DNA from: Labyrinthula sp. Ha | Lineage: Eukaryota; Sar; Bigyra; Labyrinthulida; Labyrinthulaceae | Reading direction: 5' to 3' | DNA length: 64,000 bases | Assembly: GCA_015227615.1 (NCBI GenBank) | Contig: JAALGZ010000001.1 | Location: 1,922,001 to 1,986,000, forward strand | In this document: piece by piece, positions 37,450 through 48,640 of the stretch | Numbering within the stretch: the stretch's first letter is position 1 | Layout: each line of letters starts with the position of its first letter | The notes under the pieces: model-generated | Seen by the model: only the letters and a program-made list of their open reading frames with translations | What the model was told of the DNA's origin: nothing | Database searches by the model: none | Made by a program: the position numbers and the translations under genes

Positions 37450-37467
37450 TGGATCCAATATTCGTAT
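37450..37467 (+). other. Candidate primer-binding site
   Basis: TGGATCCAATATTCG begins two bases after the 5' LTR. A leading TGG fits the CCA end of a tRNA. I could not match it to a specific tRNA. It overlaps an 18-bp perfect palindrome. Confidence 0.4.
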
Positions 37468-37869
37468 AAATAGTACGAATTATAATAGTTATGGGAAAAG
37501 TGAATAAAAACAGAAGTGAGCCACCGGTCCTAAGATCGGAAAGTGGTAAAAAATCAGGAGGAAGGGTGGTTGCAGAAATTAGTTCTAGGAACATAATCGC
37601 CCGAGATGCAGAGACTCCTCAGTAGTTGAATCAGGTTGCGGTTGAGGAAAGTTGTAGCCAAGGACATCTGCGGGATAATAGTGAAGTATATAGAAGTGTC
37701 TCTGATCCGGGAGAAAACACGACAGCCCCGGATCATGTGGTGGTGACCCGCGAAAGTTGGGAGTAGCTTCAGCAAAATTATGAATCGTTACAGCTCCAAA
37801 TGAGTACACTACTCCAACAGGTAAAGGCTAACGTGCCCATAGGAAACAGCGGAAAAGTTAGGAAGGATC

Positions 37870-38900
37870 TGTTTGGAGTTAAAGCCAGAGGGAAAGCCGA
37901 GTCCAGATTGCAGGATGGAGGAGAATCAGATTCAGAGAACAGTGACTAGTCAGCATCTTCATTTAGCTCTGTTGACTCGGACAACAGCGCGAGAAATACA
38001 AGTGTCTGGAGGGAAAGTGAAAGGAAGCGCGCAAGGGAGGAAAATTACAAAGGAAAACCCTTGTTACGATCCCTAGAACCTAGCAAGGTAGCTGCCTTCC
38101 TAGAGGAATTCCAGGTGTAGGAGGCAAATGTAGTCAAAAGAAGGCTGGATTTACCTTAAGCAGACATTTCTCTGTGCATGAGTAACCAGGTGCAGATGTT
38201 GTTACAAGATGAGGGTGCCAGCGTGATGCGAAGGAGATCCGCAATGAAATACCTCAACAATATTAACAAGCTACAAAATATGGGAAAGGAAAAGATACTG
38301 ATGAGGAAAGTAGAAAGCCTGGCGTGGACTAATGAGGGTACGCCTATGAAGTCCATGACCCGTTTTTTAAAACAAGTTACGGACATGGTAAGGGGAATCA
38401 GGTGGGAGACTAAGTCAATGGAGAAGGAGTTTTGTTTGAAAGTAATTAGGAAATTGCCTTTAGAGTTTGGATCAGGAAATGCAAAAGAAACCCAGTCGAT
38501 AAAAAAGTGGAAGACAGTGGGGAAATTAAGGAGAAGTTTGAATAAGGCGGCCATGGTGATATCGGAATGGGATCTTCAGAGTCCTGCTTTGAAATTTTTG
38601 GCCAATGAACCACTAAAAAATAAGAGTAAAGTATGTGTAAAGTCTGATCCAGCCTCGAAACAGCGCCCTAAGAACCCTCGAGAGGAGTCAAACTCCTCGG
38701 AGGGGACAAGAAGGACGACATTGGAAGACGGATCTGTAAAACATTTCCTGCCGAAGACCTGGTCTAAGGATAAGAGGAAGCAGTACGGCATGGACCACAA
38801 CTTTTGCCTCTTTTGCTATACTAGCAATCACCGATTTGATGACTGCAAGTTAGTTAAACAGCGGGATGCAAAGAAGGAGAAGACGGTGAATGAGATTGAA
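37870..38900 (+). mobile_element. Gag-like region with CCHC zinc knuckle
   Basis: Basic, helix-rich sequence ending in a C-x2-C-x4-H-x4-C knuckle (CLFCYTSNHRFDDC, about 38,805-38,846). Knuckles of this type bind the element's RNA during packaging. No protease motif follows it, although that is where Ty3/Gypsy elements usually have one; an acidic linker lies there instead. Confidence 0.7.
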
Positions 38901-39329
38901 AACGAAGTGATTAGTGGTAAAAAGCTGGAGGGAGGAGAAAGTAGTTTGGAGGATGAAGAGTCAGTATTTGTAGGAGTAGTTGAAGTGTTGGATGTTGAAG
39001 AGGATTATGAGGAAGAATCGGAGGATTTCAGGCTGGGGTTTCTAGATCCAGTGGATTTGGGAGAAATTCTGGTAGAAGATGAATTTGAGGTAGGAGGAGA
39101 TGTAGGAAAGCCGCATCTTACAGATAAGAAAGTGCAGCAATACCTAAAAAGTAAAGTAAAAGAGAAAGTTTCATCTGGGGCGAGAGAAGGAACAATAACT
39201 CCAAATCAGGCTCAAGAGATGGAGAGCATTTTATTGAACCATCTTGAAGCCTTTGGGTCGAAAATCGCAAAATGTGACTTCAATAACCTTTCACCTATGA
39301 AGATCAAGCTGCGTGAAGGGGTCGCGGAA

Positions 39330-39920
39330 TATGTAAGCAAGCCTTACCCAATGTCCAAGGTCAGCATGGAAGCCCTAAAGAAAAAATTAAGAGAACTAGA
39401 GGATATGGGGATGATTAGGAGAGAACCCAACCCTTTCTTCTCTTCCCTTGTGATTATGGTTCCAAAACCAGGAAAGAGGGATGAATATAGAATGGTAGTT
39501 GATCTCGGTAGATGTAACAGGTCTGTTAAGCCTACTGGAGCAGGGCTGCCAGATTTGGAGACTCGGGTAGCCTGGTTTAAAGGCACTGAGAGATATTTCG
39601 GGAGTTTCGATGGATTAAGTGGATTTGATTATTTGAGAGTGGATGATGGAGCTCAGAAATACTTGGGGATGGTGACGCCGTGGGGTTGCTATACTATGTT
39701 GATGGCCCCCAGGGATACATTAATACCCCCCAAGTATACCAAGAAAGATTGATCAACGAGATCCTGGGCGATGTAAATGAGAACAGTTTGTTCGGCAACG
39801 GAGTTCTGTAGTGGATCGACGATTCACTGATTTATGCTTCATCCTGGGAAGAATATAAGGATATCCTTTTTCAATTCTTGACCCAGTGCATAAACGTGAA
39901 TTTTCGGCTAAATTTAGATA
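39330..39920 (+). mobile_element. Reverse transcriptase region
   Basis: Ty3/Gypsy RT blocks are visible: FFSSLVIMVPKPGKRDEYRM, then YFGSFDGLSGFDY (first catalytic Asp block), then TPWGCYTMLMAP. The W-I-D-D-S box, the counterpart of Y-x-D-D, lies near 39.81 kb. The domain copies element RNA into DNA. Confidence 0.85.
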
Positions 39921-40309
39921 AGTGTGATTTGATCAAAGGGAAAGTGAGGTAGTGTGGGAGAATATTGGAGAATGGGATATGGAGATATGACGAGAAATAT
40001 TTTCTGAAGTTGGAGGATATGGGGGAGGTAAGGAAGATGGGTCAGCTGAAGGATTTGGTCTATGTAAGCACATGGTTAGCTTCAAGTGTACCAGACTTAT
40101 CTAGAAAATGTCACTACCTGAGTAAAAGGATGAAGGAACTTGAACGAGATCTAAAAATAAAATATAAAAAGAAACTAAATAAGCATCAGCGGAGAGCTGC
40201 ATCAGTGGAAGAGTGGTGGAGTGAAGAAGATCAGGATGAGGTTCGCATATTCTTGAAGTCCATATCTTCCAGTGCTGCGAACAGTTTGAAGTTGTATTAG
40301 TTGGATAAG

Positions 40310-40640
40310 AGGATGGCTATATTCACGGATGCGAGTTTCCAGTTTTGGTCAGGAGTGCTGGGGCTGTGGGACAGTGACGGGTGGTTACCTATATACTTCG
40401 GAAGTGGAGAGTTTCTAGGTAGCAGCATCTATTGGAGCATGACCGACAAGGAGATCTATCCAATCATTAAGCTAATGAAAAGGCATAGATTTATATTGTA
40501 TGGCCACCAGACACCCATAGAACTCTATACATATCACAAGAACTGATTTACCTAATGACAACAAAAAAGGACATGAAAGCTGCTACATTTGGACGGGTCC
40601 AGAGATGGATACTCACCATCCAGGAGTTTGTCACTGTTCT
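40310..40640 (+). mobile_element. RNase H region
   Basis: The segment has F-T-D-A-S (first acidic block), then D-K-E-I-Y-P-I-I and L-Y-G-H. This is the layout of Ty3/Gypsy RNase H, which removes the RNA strand. It is followed by the usual W-I-L-T-I-Q-E and N-A-L-A-D-L-L-T-R tether. Confidence 0.78.
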
Positions 40641-41129
40641 TCATCATCTTCCACGGGAGACCAATGCTTTGGCAGATCTGTTGACGAGGTGGGGATATGT
40701 GGAGTCGGAGGATACACTAAGTTTGAAAGCTAAGCTAGTAGATAGCAATGGGGATGTAGGTTGGAGAATTCGATGGAAGGGGATAACCTTTTTTGCGAAC
40801 AGTGAGGATGTAGATGTTGAAAAGATGGAGATTGCTAATATGATTGATGGACCTGAAGGCGAAGAAGTATTGGAGGTAGAAGTGAATAAGGGTACAGGGT
40901 GGAGGTTTGATCCAGAGGTGGTAAAGTTTGTAGAGAATAGGGTTGCCGTACATTTTCCTAAAAGGAAGAAGGAACTAAGAATGCTTACCATGCTCGAGAT
41001 AGTGAAGATCCAAGAAGAATGCGGTATCAATCTGGATAAGATGGAAGCGCCTCGCAATACATCCGGAGCCTGGATCAATAAAAATGGAAAAGTAATTATA
41101 CCTGGAGAACTGATTGAGTGATTTGTTGT

Positions 41130-42150
41130 TACCGCTCATAATGCCTCAGGACACGGGAGTGTGGATGAAGTCATGTGCATTCTGGAACCTTTCTTTTTCG
41201 TCGATATACCTAGAAATAAACAAAAAATCTTAGTACAAAATCTGAAGAAATGGTGTTTACATTGTGACAAGGATAGAAAAATGATCCGTAGACCTTTGGG
41301 GGAAATATACCACCCTTCTGAAGGAGAGGTGGTGTTACACCTGGATTTTTTGAAGGTAAAGGAATCATATATCTTGGTCATTCCGGAAGATGTGTCAAGG
41401 AAAGTGTTGTTAGTTGAAGATCCAAGTCCTTGTGCAGCGGTGGTTGTAAGGGCTTTGGTAATGTGGAAAGAGTTGATAGGACTGCCGCCCACGTTTACTC
41501 TACTGTCGGACAATGGTTCTCATTTTAACAACGAAGTATTAAGGCAGTTTGAATCAAGATTCCCAGCTGAACATAAATTTTCAATAGTATATAGTCCTTG
41601 GAGTAACGGATCTATTGAAGTAATGAATAGACTTGTTCTTCGGGTACTACTGCAGTTGTGCAGTTGTTATATGATCGATAAAGATAAATGGAGTGAGTTA
41701 TTGCCCCAAGTAATGGATGTCATGAATAATAGCCGTTCACGTCATGGGTATTCTCCAAATGAGTTAACCACATATCTCTATACTGCAAAAGGATTGAATA
41801 AAATAGCAGAGATTGATAAGACAAGTATTTTGCCTATAGTGACTCACGGAAAACTTAGAGAATGTAAAGATCCTGAGAAGTTTAAGTCAGCTGCGGAAAA
41901 GTTGATGCAAATTATTTTGAATAGGAGAAATACAGTAGAACCCATCATTAAAGAAAGCAGAGATAGATCAAGGAAATATATTAATGCTAAGTTCAGGTCA
42001 ACAAGTGTAAACTTTGCGGCTGGAGATTTTGTATTGATTTATAGAGTAGGTACACCGTGGTTAAATGATAAAATAAGTTTGAGATGGATTGGACCATATA
42101 TAGTAGCAGCGGTTGAAGGTGAATATTGTTATAGGGTAAAGTCCATTGAA
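41130..42150 (+). mobile_element. Integrase region
   Basis: It begins with an H...H...C-x2-C zinc-binding pattern (TAHNASGHG, then KWCLHC). The catalytic core has D in HLDFLKV (about 41.34 kb), D in LLSDNGSHFNN (about 41.51 kb) and E in NGSIEVMNR (about 41.62 kb). A G-D-F-V-L-I-Y segment with W-I-G-P-Y follows, the usual C-terminal integrase fold. Confidence 0.9.
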
Positions 42151-42249
42151 GGAAAATAGTAAGTAGTTCATTCGCAACGAATGATTCTGTATCAGTAAAA
42201 ATCTGAGGATTTTAAGGTAAACTCAGAAATAAAACATAGTTTTTATTAT

Positions 42250-42420
42250 AACCAGGGATCTTATTACGTAAAAAAGCTGCTAGATTTGAGAAATACAATA
42301 GATGGATTTGAGGTGTTGATCTGGTGGAAGGGATTTCCAAAGAGTGATGCAAATTGGCAAAGCATGCGCAGACTCTATGAAGATGTTCCTCAGATAGTAA
42401 AAGAGTTTGTAAGAAAAAAT
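42250..42420 (+). mobile_element. Chromodomain-like region
   Basis: After the integrase lies YVKKLLDLR, FEVLIWWKGFPKSDANW and a closing helix VPQIVKEFVRK. This is the Y...W-K-G...W pattern of chromodomains that mark chromoviruses. In that group the chromodomain is thought to steer integration to particular chromatin. Confidence 0.82.
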
Positions 42421-43129
42421 AAGGATGATACTATAGATTTTGAAAATGCTCATAAACTGATTAGAGAGTGGGAGAGAAGTAAGAATAGTAAAGAGATAAA
42501 TTTGATTGCAGAGAGTACCAGTAAAGTGTCGAAGAATGTTTGGTTGAAGGAGAGAATGAAGATAATTAAGTATCCTAGCAGAATGAGATCAATGTAAGAA
42601 GGAGTGCCAGATGGTTCAAGTAGATCCAGAGGTTGGTCATTGGAGGAGAAGGTAGTATTTGAAAAGTTGAGCTTGAAATTTGTAATAGGAAATTGGAAAG
42701 AGATATGTTCGCTGGGTTGTCTCCCTGGCAAAACTAAGTCTCAAATGGTGACTCTTCTTTAAGCATCTTTAGGCAGCCAATCAATAGGGGTATATAGAAT
42801 GTTGAAAGTAAAATTTGAGAAAATAAAAGAATATAATGATGGTCGACAGAATGTGTATAGGCGTAATGGAATAATTGTACGAACTGGAAAAGAAAGATCA
42901 CCGTCTGAATTAAATAAAGAAAGGGAATTTCTTAGAAAGAAGTTTGAAGTACAGAGAGATGGGGAGCAAGTTGAGATTCCAGTTTTGAATGTGAAAGATG
43001 TAAATAGTCCACGTCTTACTCTTCAAGATATCAAGAAAATGATAAAGTTCATAAATGATTCAAGGATAGAGAAGGAATTCAAGGAATCTGTGAATTATAA
43101 TGAAGATAACGCAGCAGAGGTGACCTGGC

Positions 43130-43460
43130 CAAAAGATAGCTTTAGATCAAAAATCGGGAATAAGTGGTATAAAGTGTTGCTTGACAGTGGTGCGGGGATT
43201 AGCTGTATAGGAAGCAACATGGTATCTTCATCTGAAATAAAAGCTGAGGGTGAGGAGTTGGCTGGGTTAAGTAATGTATTTGGTGTAAGTGGGAGGAAGT
43301 TGAAAATAGTAGGATAGGTTTGGAAGGAAATCAACTTAGTGCATCCTAGAGTAAAAATGAATTTGGGAAAGGTGTGTTTGTATGTTTTGGAGAGATCTAT
43401 GAATAAAATAATAGTAGGAGAGAAAGTATTGAAAAAATATAAACTGAGACCTGCGGATGT
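43130..43460 (+). mobile_element. Retropepsin-like protease region placed after the integrase
   Basis: KVLLDSGAGISCIG is the D-S-G-A active-site loop of retropepsins. A flap-like stretch follows, then a hydrophobic K-I-I-V-G-x-x-V-L-x-x-Y segment, the equivalent of the I-L-G-x-D-x-L region. In Ty3/Gypsy elements this domain normally sits between the knuckle and the RT. Here it is some 4 kb further on. Confidence 0.75.
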
Positions 43461-43779
43461 GTTGATGGGGCGATGTAAGAATGTTGATCTTGAAATAAAT
43501 GCTTTTGAAGAAAATTTAAAAGGAAAATGTTTGAAGGAATGGGAGGATTTGTATAAATGTGAGCTGAATAAGAAAGTAGAGAGAAAAAATTATAGAAAGT
43601 TGTTTTCTGAATATTTGAAGAGTCATAATAATTGTTTTGATGGAGTTCGAGTAGGTGAAATTAGAGATAATTTGTATAAATTAGAGGATTTAGAAGAAGT
43701 GGGAGAGCAGTATTTTGTTGTTTATAAACAGCCTAGAAGGAGTAGATATATGATTTCGGATGTGTTAAAGTTGAATTTG

Positions 43780-44300
43780 AAAGTAGTAGGTGAATATGAT
43801 GTTGTTTTACTTGATCCTGCTTGGGATGATGGAGTGTCGTCTAATCCTACAAGGGGATTGTCAATAACTTATCCAACCATACAAGTGAATCAAGTAAAGC
43901 AGATCCCCGTTAATAAGCTCTGTCCTGTTGGAGTTGTAGCTTTGTGGGTGACAAATTCGAAGTTGCAGGAGGGAATCGATATTTTGAAAATTTGGGGATG
44001 TCGTTTAGTTGAAGTAGTAGTATGGGTAAAAAAGACCAGTAGCGGAAAACTTTGGCATTTTCATGGACAAATCTCGCGGCATAATAAGGAAATATTGCTG
44101 TTTTCGGTTAGAGGAAAATCCCTTTTATCTAAATCAAGAAGTGGAGATGTGATAATGAGTAAAGTTCGTCAACAAAGTAGGAGGCCAGATGAGGTTTATC
44201 AACTGCTGGAAAGACTAAATCCTGGTGCTAGATATTTAGAGTTATTCGGGAGAAGGTGGCATTGTCGTGAAGGTTGGTGTACTATAGGTTTAGATGGAGC
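43780..44300 (+). mobile_element. MT-A70-type adenine-N6 methyltransferase domain
   Basis: The order of motifs matches METTL3/METTL4-class enzymes: YDVVLLDPAW (DPPW-type motif), VVALWVTNSKLQEGIDILK, then WGCRLVEVVVWVKK, then HNKEILLFSVRGK, then RRPDEVYQLLERLNPGARYL, then ELFGRRWH and a final W-x-T-I-G-L-D. Human METTL3 shows the same chain of phrases (LWVTGRAMELGR, KPDEIYGMIERLSPGTRKIELFGR). The family moves a methyl group from S-adenosylmethionine to N6 of adenine in RNA or, for some members, DNA. It lies just before the 3' LTR inside the element, so it belongs to the element and not to a neighbouring host gene. It is the best preserved part. Confidence 0.88.
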
Positions 44301-44312
44301 GTCGAGCTTATA

Positions 44313-44322
44313 AAGAAAGCAG
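44313..44322 (+). other. Polypurine-tract candidate
   Basis: A purine-rich run (aaagaaagcag) directly before the 3' LTR, where plus-strand synthesis is primed in LTR elements. Confidence 0.5.
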
Positions 44323-44789
44323 TGTTGAAATAAGTTAGTTTTGGTTTGTAAATGTATGAGAAAGAGCTGATGTTCTGACCTCTAGTGATTGAAATAAAAA
44401 GATAGATGTAAGTTGAGTGGGTGAGGTATATCCGAACTTTTGTTGAGAGCCAAGCGGAGCTCTTGTGGGTGATAAGAGGTTTGTGTAAAATAGATATTTG
44501 ATTAAAAGCAGTTGTATTTATAAGAAGTGGATATCATTGATGATTGGATAAATCGGTGGTAATGTCATATTGGAACGTAACGAAAGAAGAAAAAGTGATG
44601 ACGTGGTTTGGTGAAATACAGTTCTGACAATGATCGAACACGAACTGTAGTTTGTTGAATACAGTTTTCCATAAGGTTTTTAAAGCCTTAAGTAATTGAT
44701 AGAAGAACTTTACAAGGTTTTTAGAAGACCAGGAAGAAAAGGAAGTTAATAAAAATAAGAAGTGTAATTGAGAACTAGACGTGCTCAAT
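44323..44789 (+). repeat. 3' LTR
   Basis: 467 bp, the direct repeat of 36980-37447. The distal ~280 bp are nearly identical to the 5' copy. Confidence 0.93.
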
Positions 44790-44794
44790 AAACC

Positions 44795-47700
44795 CCATGA
44801 TACATATTAATCCGAAGCAAACCAGTAAAATGTACACATGTCCTAACGGATGTCATTTGAAACATTATGTTTTTAAGCTTTTTTTCTTCTTGGAATATTG
44901 TTCTTCTTATTCGTTTAGATTTCTAAACTTATTCGAAGACATTGAGTCAAGGTTAAGAAAAACCGGGTTCCTGTTACTGACTTAAGCTTATAGTGATGTC
45001 TCTTTTTATAAGAAAAGATAAAGGTAACAATAACTACTTCTATGACGTTGGTCCCTAATAAGTAGTGCTTATTGTAAACTTGTGTCCAGGTATGTTTTTT
45101 TTAGGTTTCGTTCTTATATCTTTGTATCCCAAGATAATGCGTTAATCTTCTTAGATTAAGTTTTACTAGGTGACAGAATACGGTTTTGTTTTTTCGAGTA
45201 CTAGCAATAAAATAAATTAACATTCAGCTCCATGTAACAGGGCTTTTATTATCCGTAGTTTTGCTATCCATCTAAACTAACTGACAGGGTTATGTAAAAA
45301 ATCAAGTGGCTAAAATCTACATAAAGTGTTTCTAGCTGATACTCGAATACTACAAACAAACAGCAAGATGTATCAACCTATAGACAAACCCTCACTCCTA
45401 ATACCAGGTTACCTGCTTGATGTATATTACATAAATATTGGGTACTTGAAAAGTTTCAACTGATATCCTGTCTAAGTATAACGTCTTGACAGGTATCTTG
45501 GATTTTTTCGGCCTAAAAAGCATCAAGACTTTCATTATTATTTATCTATTTACTTTGCTAAGACACCTGTCGAAACTAAGCCATAACAATTACCTAACAG
45601 AAAATATTGTACTTACATAGATGAACTAGAGTTATTGTATTGGCGGTGTAGACTATATTCAAATTTCAAATAAAGTCGTTATATGTAACAAGCCTTAAAA
45701 CTGTTTGTCGCAGTGATGGCCTTATGTGGAGGCAAGTAGTTGGGCGAGGGAAAATAAATTAATGTGTATATATACTTACGAGTTATGAATTTGATCGAAG
45801 GATTGCAATCATAAACTAGAACACAAAACAAGATTTAAGTTTCAATGTAGCTTAACAATGATGCTTCTACGCCATGGACTCTTGAATATCATCAAAAAAG
45901 ATTCGTAAAATCAACAATATATACATGGGCGGAGTAGAGGCAACTATTGCCAGAAGAGTAATTCCACTCAAGGCACATGAGAAATCTTCTAACTTCTACT
46001 CATGCATTTTGAATTTGGATTTATTTTGGTCATTGTGACATCAATATTTTTATTTTGGAAGCCTACAGATATATTGCTTTTATTTGGCTCCATCTTGCCA
46101 CTTGGAATATGATTATTATACTTATTTTCCCAAATGGAATGATCATGACTAGGATGCAGTGCAGCACGAGTCAAGAGCACAATTCAATGATATTTTATAA
46201 TGTTGTACTAGGATTACACAGCCAGATATTCATGTCGTTGAAACAATACAACTACTCACCATAGTGGCTGTTCATTTCATAGAGATTCTCTCTCGTATGA
46301 CCATGCTGTATGCGAGTATTTTATACCCATCAAGTAGGATTTCGTTCAACCCTAGTACTTTAATTTAACCATCAGTTTTAAGGGGCGTTTTAGTACAAAC
46401 CGTTCTATTATTCATGATATAGAGGATAGGGAGATGTAGTGCTTTGGGTGGCAATTCTGGAGGTTATACGAGGAGAGTATGCATATGAGCTCTACTAGCA
46501 ACATAAAATATGTTTAACCATGACGAGTACTTGGAGTCATACTTTGTATAAATTTGATGTCATTTTGCTCCAAAGGTTGAGGGTTTGACGTTAGTGAACA
46601 ACTTATATAGTGCTGATAATCGAGTAAAACAAGATTAGAAAACCCACTCTGTCTATGTTGTGTATAAGGGCCCACTCAAGCACCCTATAGTTGTGCGTCG
46701 CTTAGTGAACATAAGATAGATGACATGTTAAGTAGTTATGCCCCCATTTTTATTTTGGCCAGTTGTTGTAAACATTAATGATGTGATTTGATGACAAGAA
46801 CACAATTAGTTAGAGTCAAAAAAAAACTTAGGGTTTTCCATAGAAACATACAAATCTAGTTTTTTCGTAAGATAGGCAGTGAGTATAATAAAAAGTATTT
46901 GCGAGGAAATTAAAAGATTATTAAGTAAAACATGTATAAGCATCACCTAGGCCCAAAAGGCCTTACGACAATACATCTAGCAAATTAAAACATACATTTA
47001 AAAAAACAATGATGCTAAGCAGAGAGCAAACTATATTAGAAAAATCCATAGAACCTACAATTCCGCAGTTTACTGACTAAAAGACAAGTAATCCAGCAAC
47101 TGAAGAGGTTTGTTTCTATAAGTACTAAGAAGAACCGCTGCTAATGTTAGTAACAAAGTCTTTATAAGATTAAATATAACTTTAAATATTGTTAGTTTAA
47201 TGCTCTAACTAAAGCTTTCAGTTCGCGAGGTTCACTGGTATTGATAGCTTAGTGGGTTTGTGTTACCTCTAGGCGTTGATATTCTAAGATTGGAGAGTAA
47301 ATGGAATCAGCACGCAAGGATACCATGGATTTTATCAGCTTGAGGTATTGATAGTTTTGACCTATATGTCTGCGGTGCTCACATTTTCTACAGCCTTGGG
47401 TTTGTAAGTTCCTTGATTGGGTACTTGGCAATGACCTTGCTTTTTAGATTGGATATTATTTTCCTACCTGACCTCTTAACAACCTTTTATGTCTTTTCGC
47501 CATCTTTTGACAACATAAAACAGCCACATATCTTTATCGATCAGTATGAAAATGCTCACAAAGTTTCTGACAAATTTCTTCTACTCTTTACACATGGTAC
47601 TATCTGTGATATTTGTACTTACATGGATATTAATTACGATCAAATTGTAGAGCATATGGGTAGTAAAATGTCTGGTGTTTCTTCTGGGTAATGTAGCTAA

Positions 47701-48500
47701 GTAATAACATGTGTTTATCAGTTACCATCTAGCTGGTGAAGACTACGTTACTTTCTTAGATGAAATCATCTATGGGACACATAAAAAACAGGCTAATTAA
47801 CCTAAGATATACTACACTAAGCTTTCAAAGATATTCAAGCTAATTTCTGTACCCTTGAGAGGATAAATTTATTTCACAAGTTCTCTTAATTTGCTTAAAT
47901 GTGCCTTAACTTGGTCAATAAAATTGCTTATTTTTCTAGCACTTCTTGACTGTACCTATTCTAAATGAATTATTATTTTAAAGTTGCAACTCCATTTAGA
48001 ACACTTATAGAGGGGCTTCAAACTTTTTTGGTCTCAATCAGATTTTTATTAACCTTCAGAGAATATATAGCTGTAAGTTTTTAGTTCGAAGACCATTTTT
48101 TGTGTTTTAGAGCAGTGTAGTTATTACTTAACTTAACTGCCCAAAATAATCTCAAGAACTACAATTTCCTAACTAGTTGCACTATACGTATTAAATGGGT
48201 TTAGTTTTTTCATACATGTGTAAGGAATACACGGTGTCTGATTGACTGAGTGAAATAAAAATGGCCACATGGTCCAAGTTAAAATTTTGAATCATACTTC
48301 GCCTGAGTCAGCGATGCGCAGAGTGGCTATCTACCATGGACAAAATCTCGAGAGGGGCAGGGAACAAGCTGAAGCGCGCTATAAGTTACAAACTAAACAG
48401 AAAAAGTTAAAAATTTAACGTAAGAATGTTTTTTTATGCTTATTCTATGAAGTTAAATCAACTTCTGTTTCTGAGTAAACCTAATGCTTAAAATCAGGCT
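44795..48500. other. Gene-free AT-rich block
   Basis: Short frames only. The longest, 47413-47691 (92 codons), shows no recognisable domain. Confidence 0.45.
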
Positions 48501-48509
48501 TGGCATACA

Positions 48510-48640
48510 CCTTTAGAATGGCCCCAATGACTCGACCTTCCCTCCCCACTTGGTCCTCGATGAAGATGAGGATGGATTTAAAAGTTTTCCTTATGTTGAA
48601 CATAGATAAATTGAAGTGTGTATACAGGTTATGAATAAAG
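48510..48640. repeat. Dispersed repeat segment, copy 2
   Basis: It matches about 6950-7060, through acctttag, ccccaatgactcg, tcctcgatgaagatgagga and tttaaaa, with a short extra stretch (ccttccctccccactt) absent from copy 1. No inverted repeats or target duplication were found around this copy. Confidence 0.7.

Larger units (their letters stand above)
36980..44789 (+). mobile_element. Ty3/Gypsy LTR retrotransposon (chromovirus-like) carrying an MT-A70 methyltransferase domain; fossil
   Basis: A 7.8-kb element with two direct LTRs of about 467 bp, a candidate 5-bp target duplication, a TGG-starting primer-site candidate and a purine tract before the 3' LTR. In order the interior holds a CCHC knuckle, reverse transcriptase, RNase H, integrase with DDE residues, a chromodomain, a retropepsin-like protease and an MT-A70 methyltransferase domain. 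RT followed by integrase plus a chromodomain places it in Ty3/Gypsy near the chromoviruses. Protease after the integrase, and the methyltransferase, are not part of the canonical plan. It is broken, with roughly half a dozen interruptions, but every domain is still easy to recognise. The LTRs are about 94% identical by eye, so the insertion is of moderate age. It landed in a gene-free block. Confidence 0.92.

Noticed and set aside
37192-37458. Open frame on the minus strand in the 5' LTR, repeated at 44534-44788
   Set aside because: Both lie antisense inside the LTR copies; they are the same LTR sequence seen twice and match no protein family.
47413-47691. 92-codon open frame
   Set aside because: No recognisable domain, no neighbouring exon with a good splice site, and composition like the surrounding AT-rich DNA.
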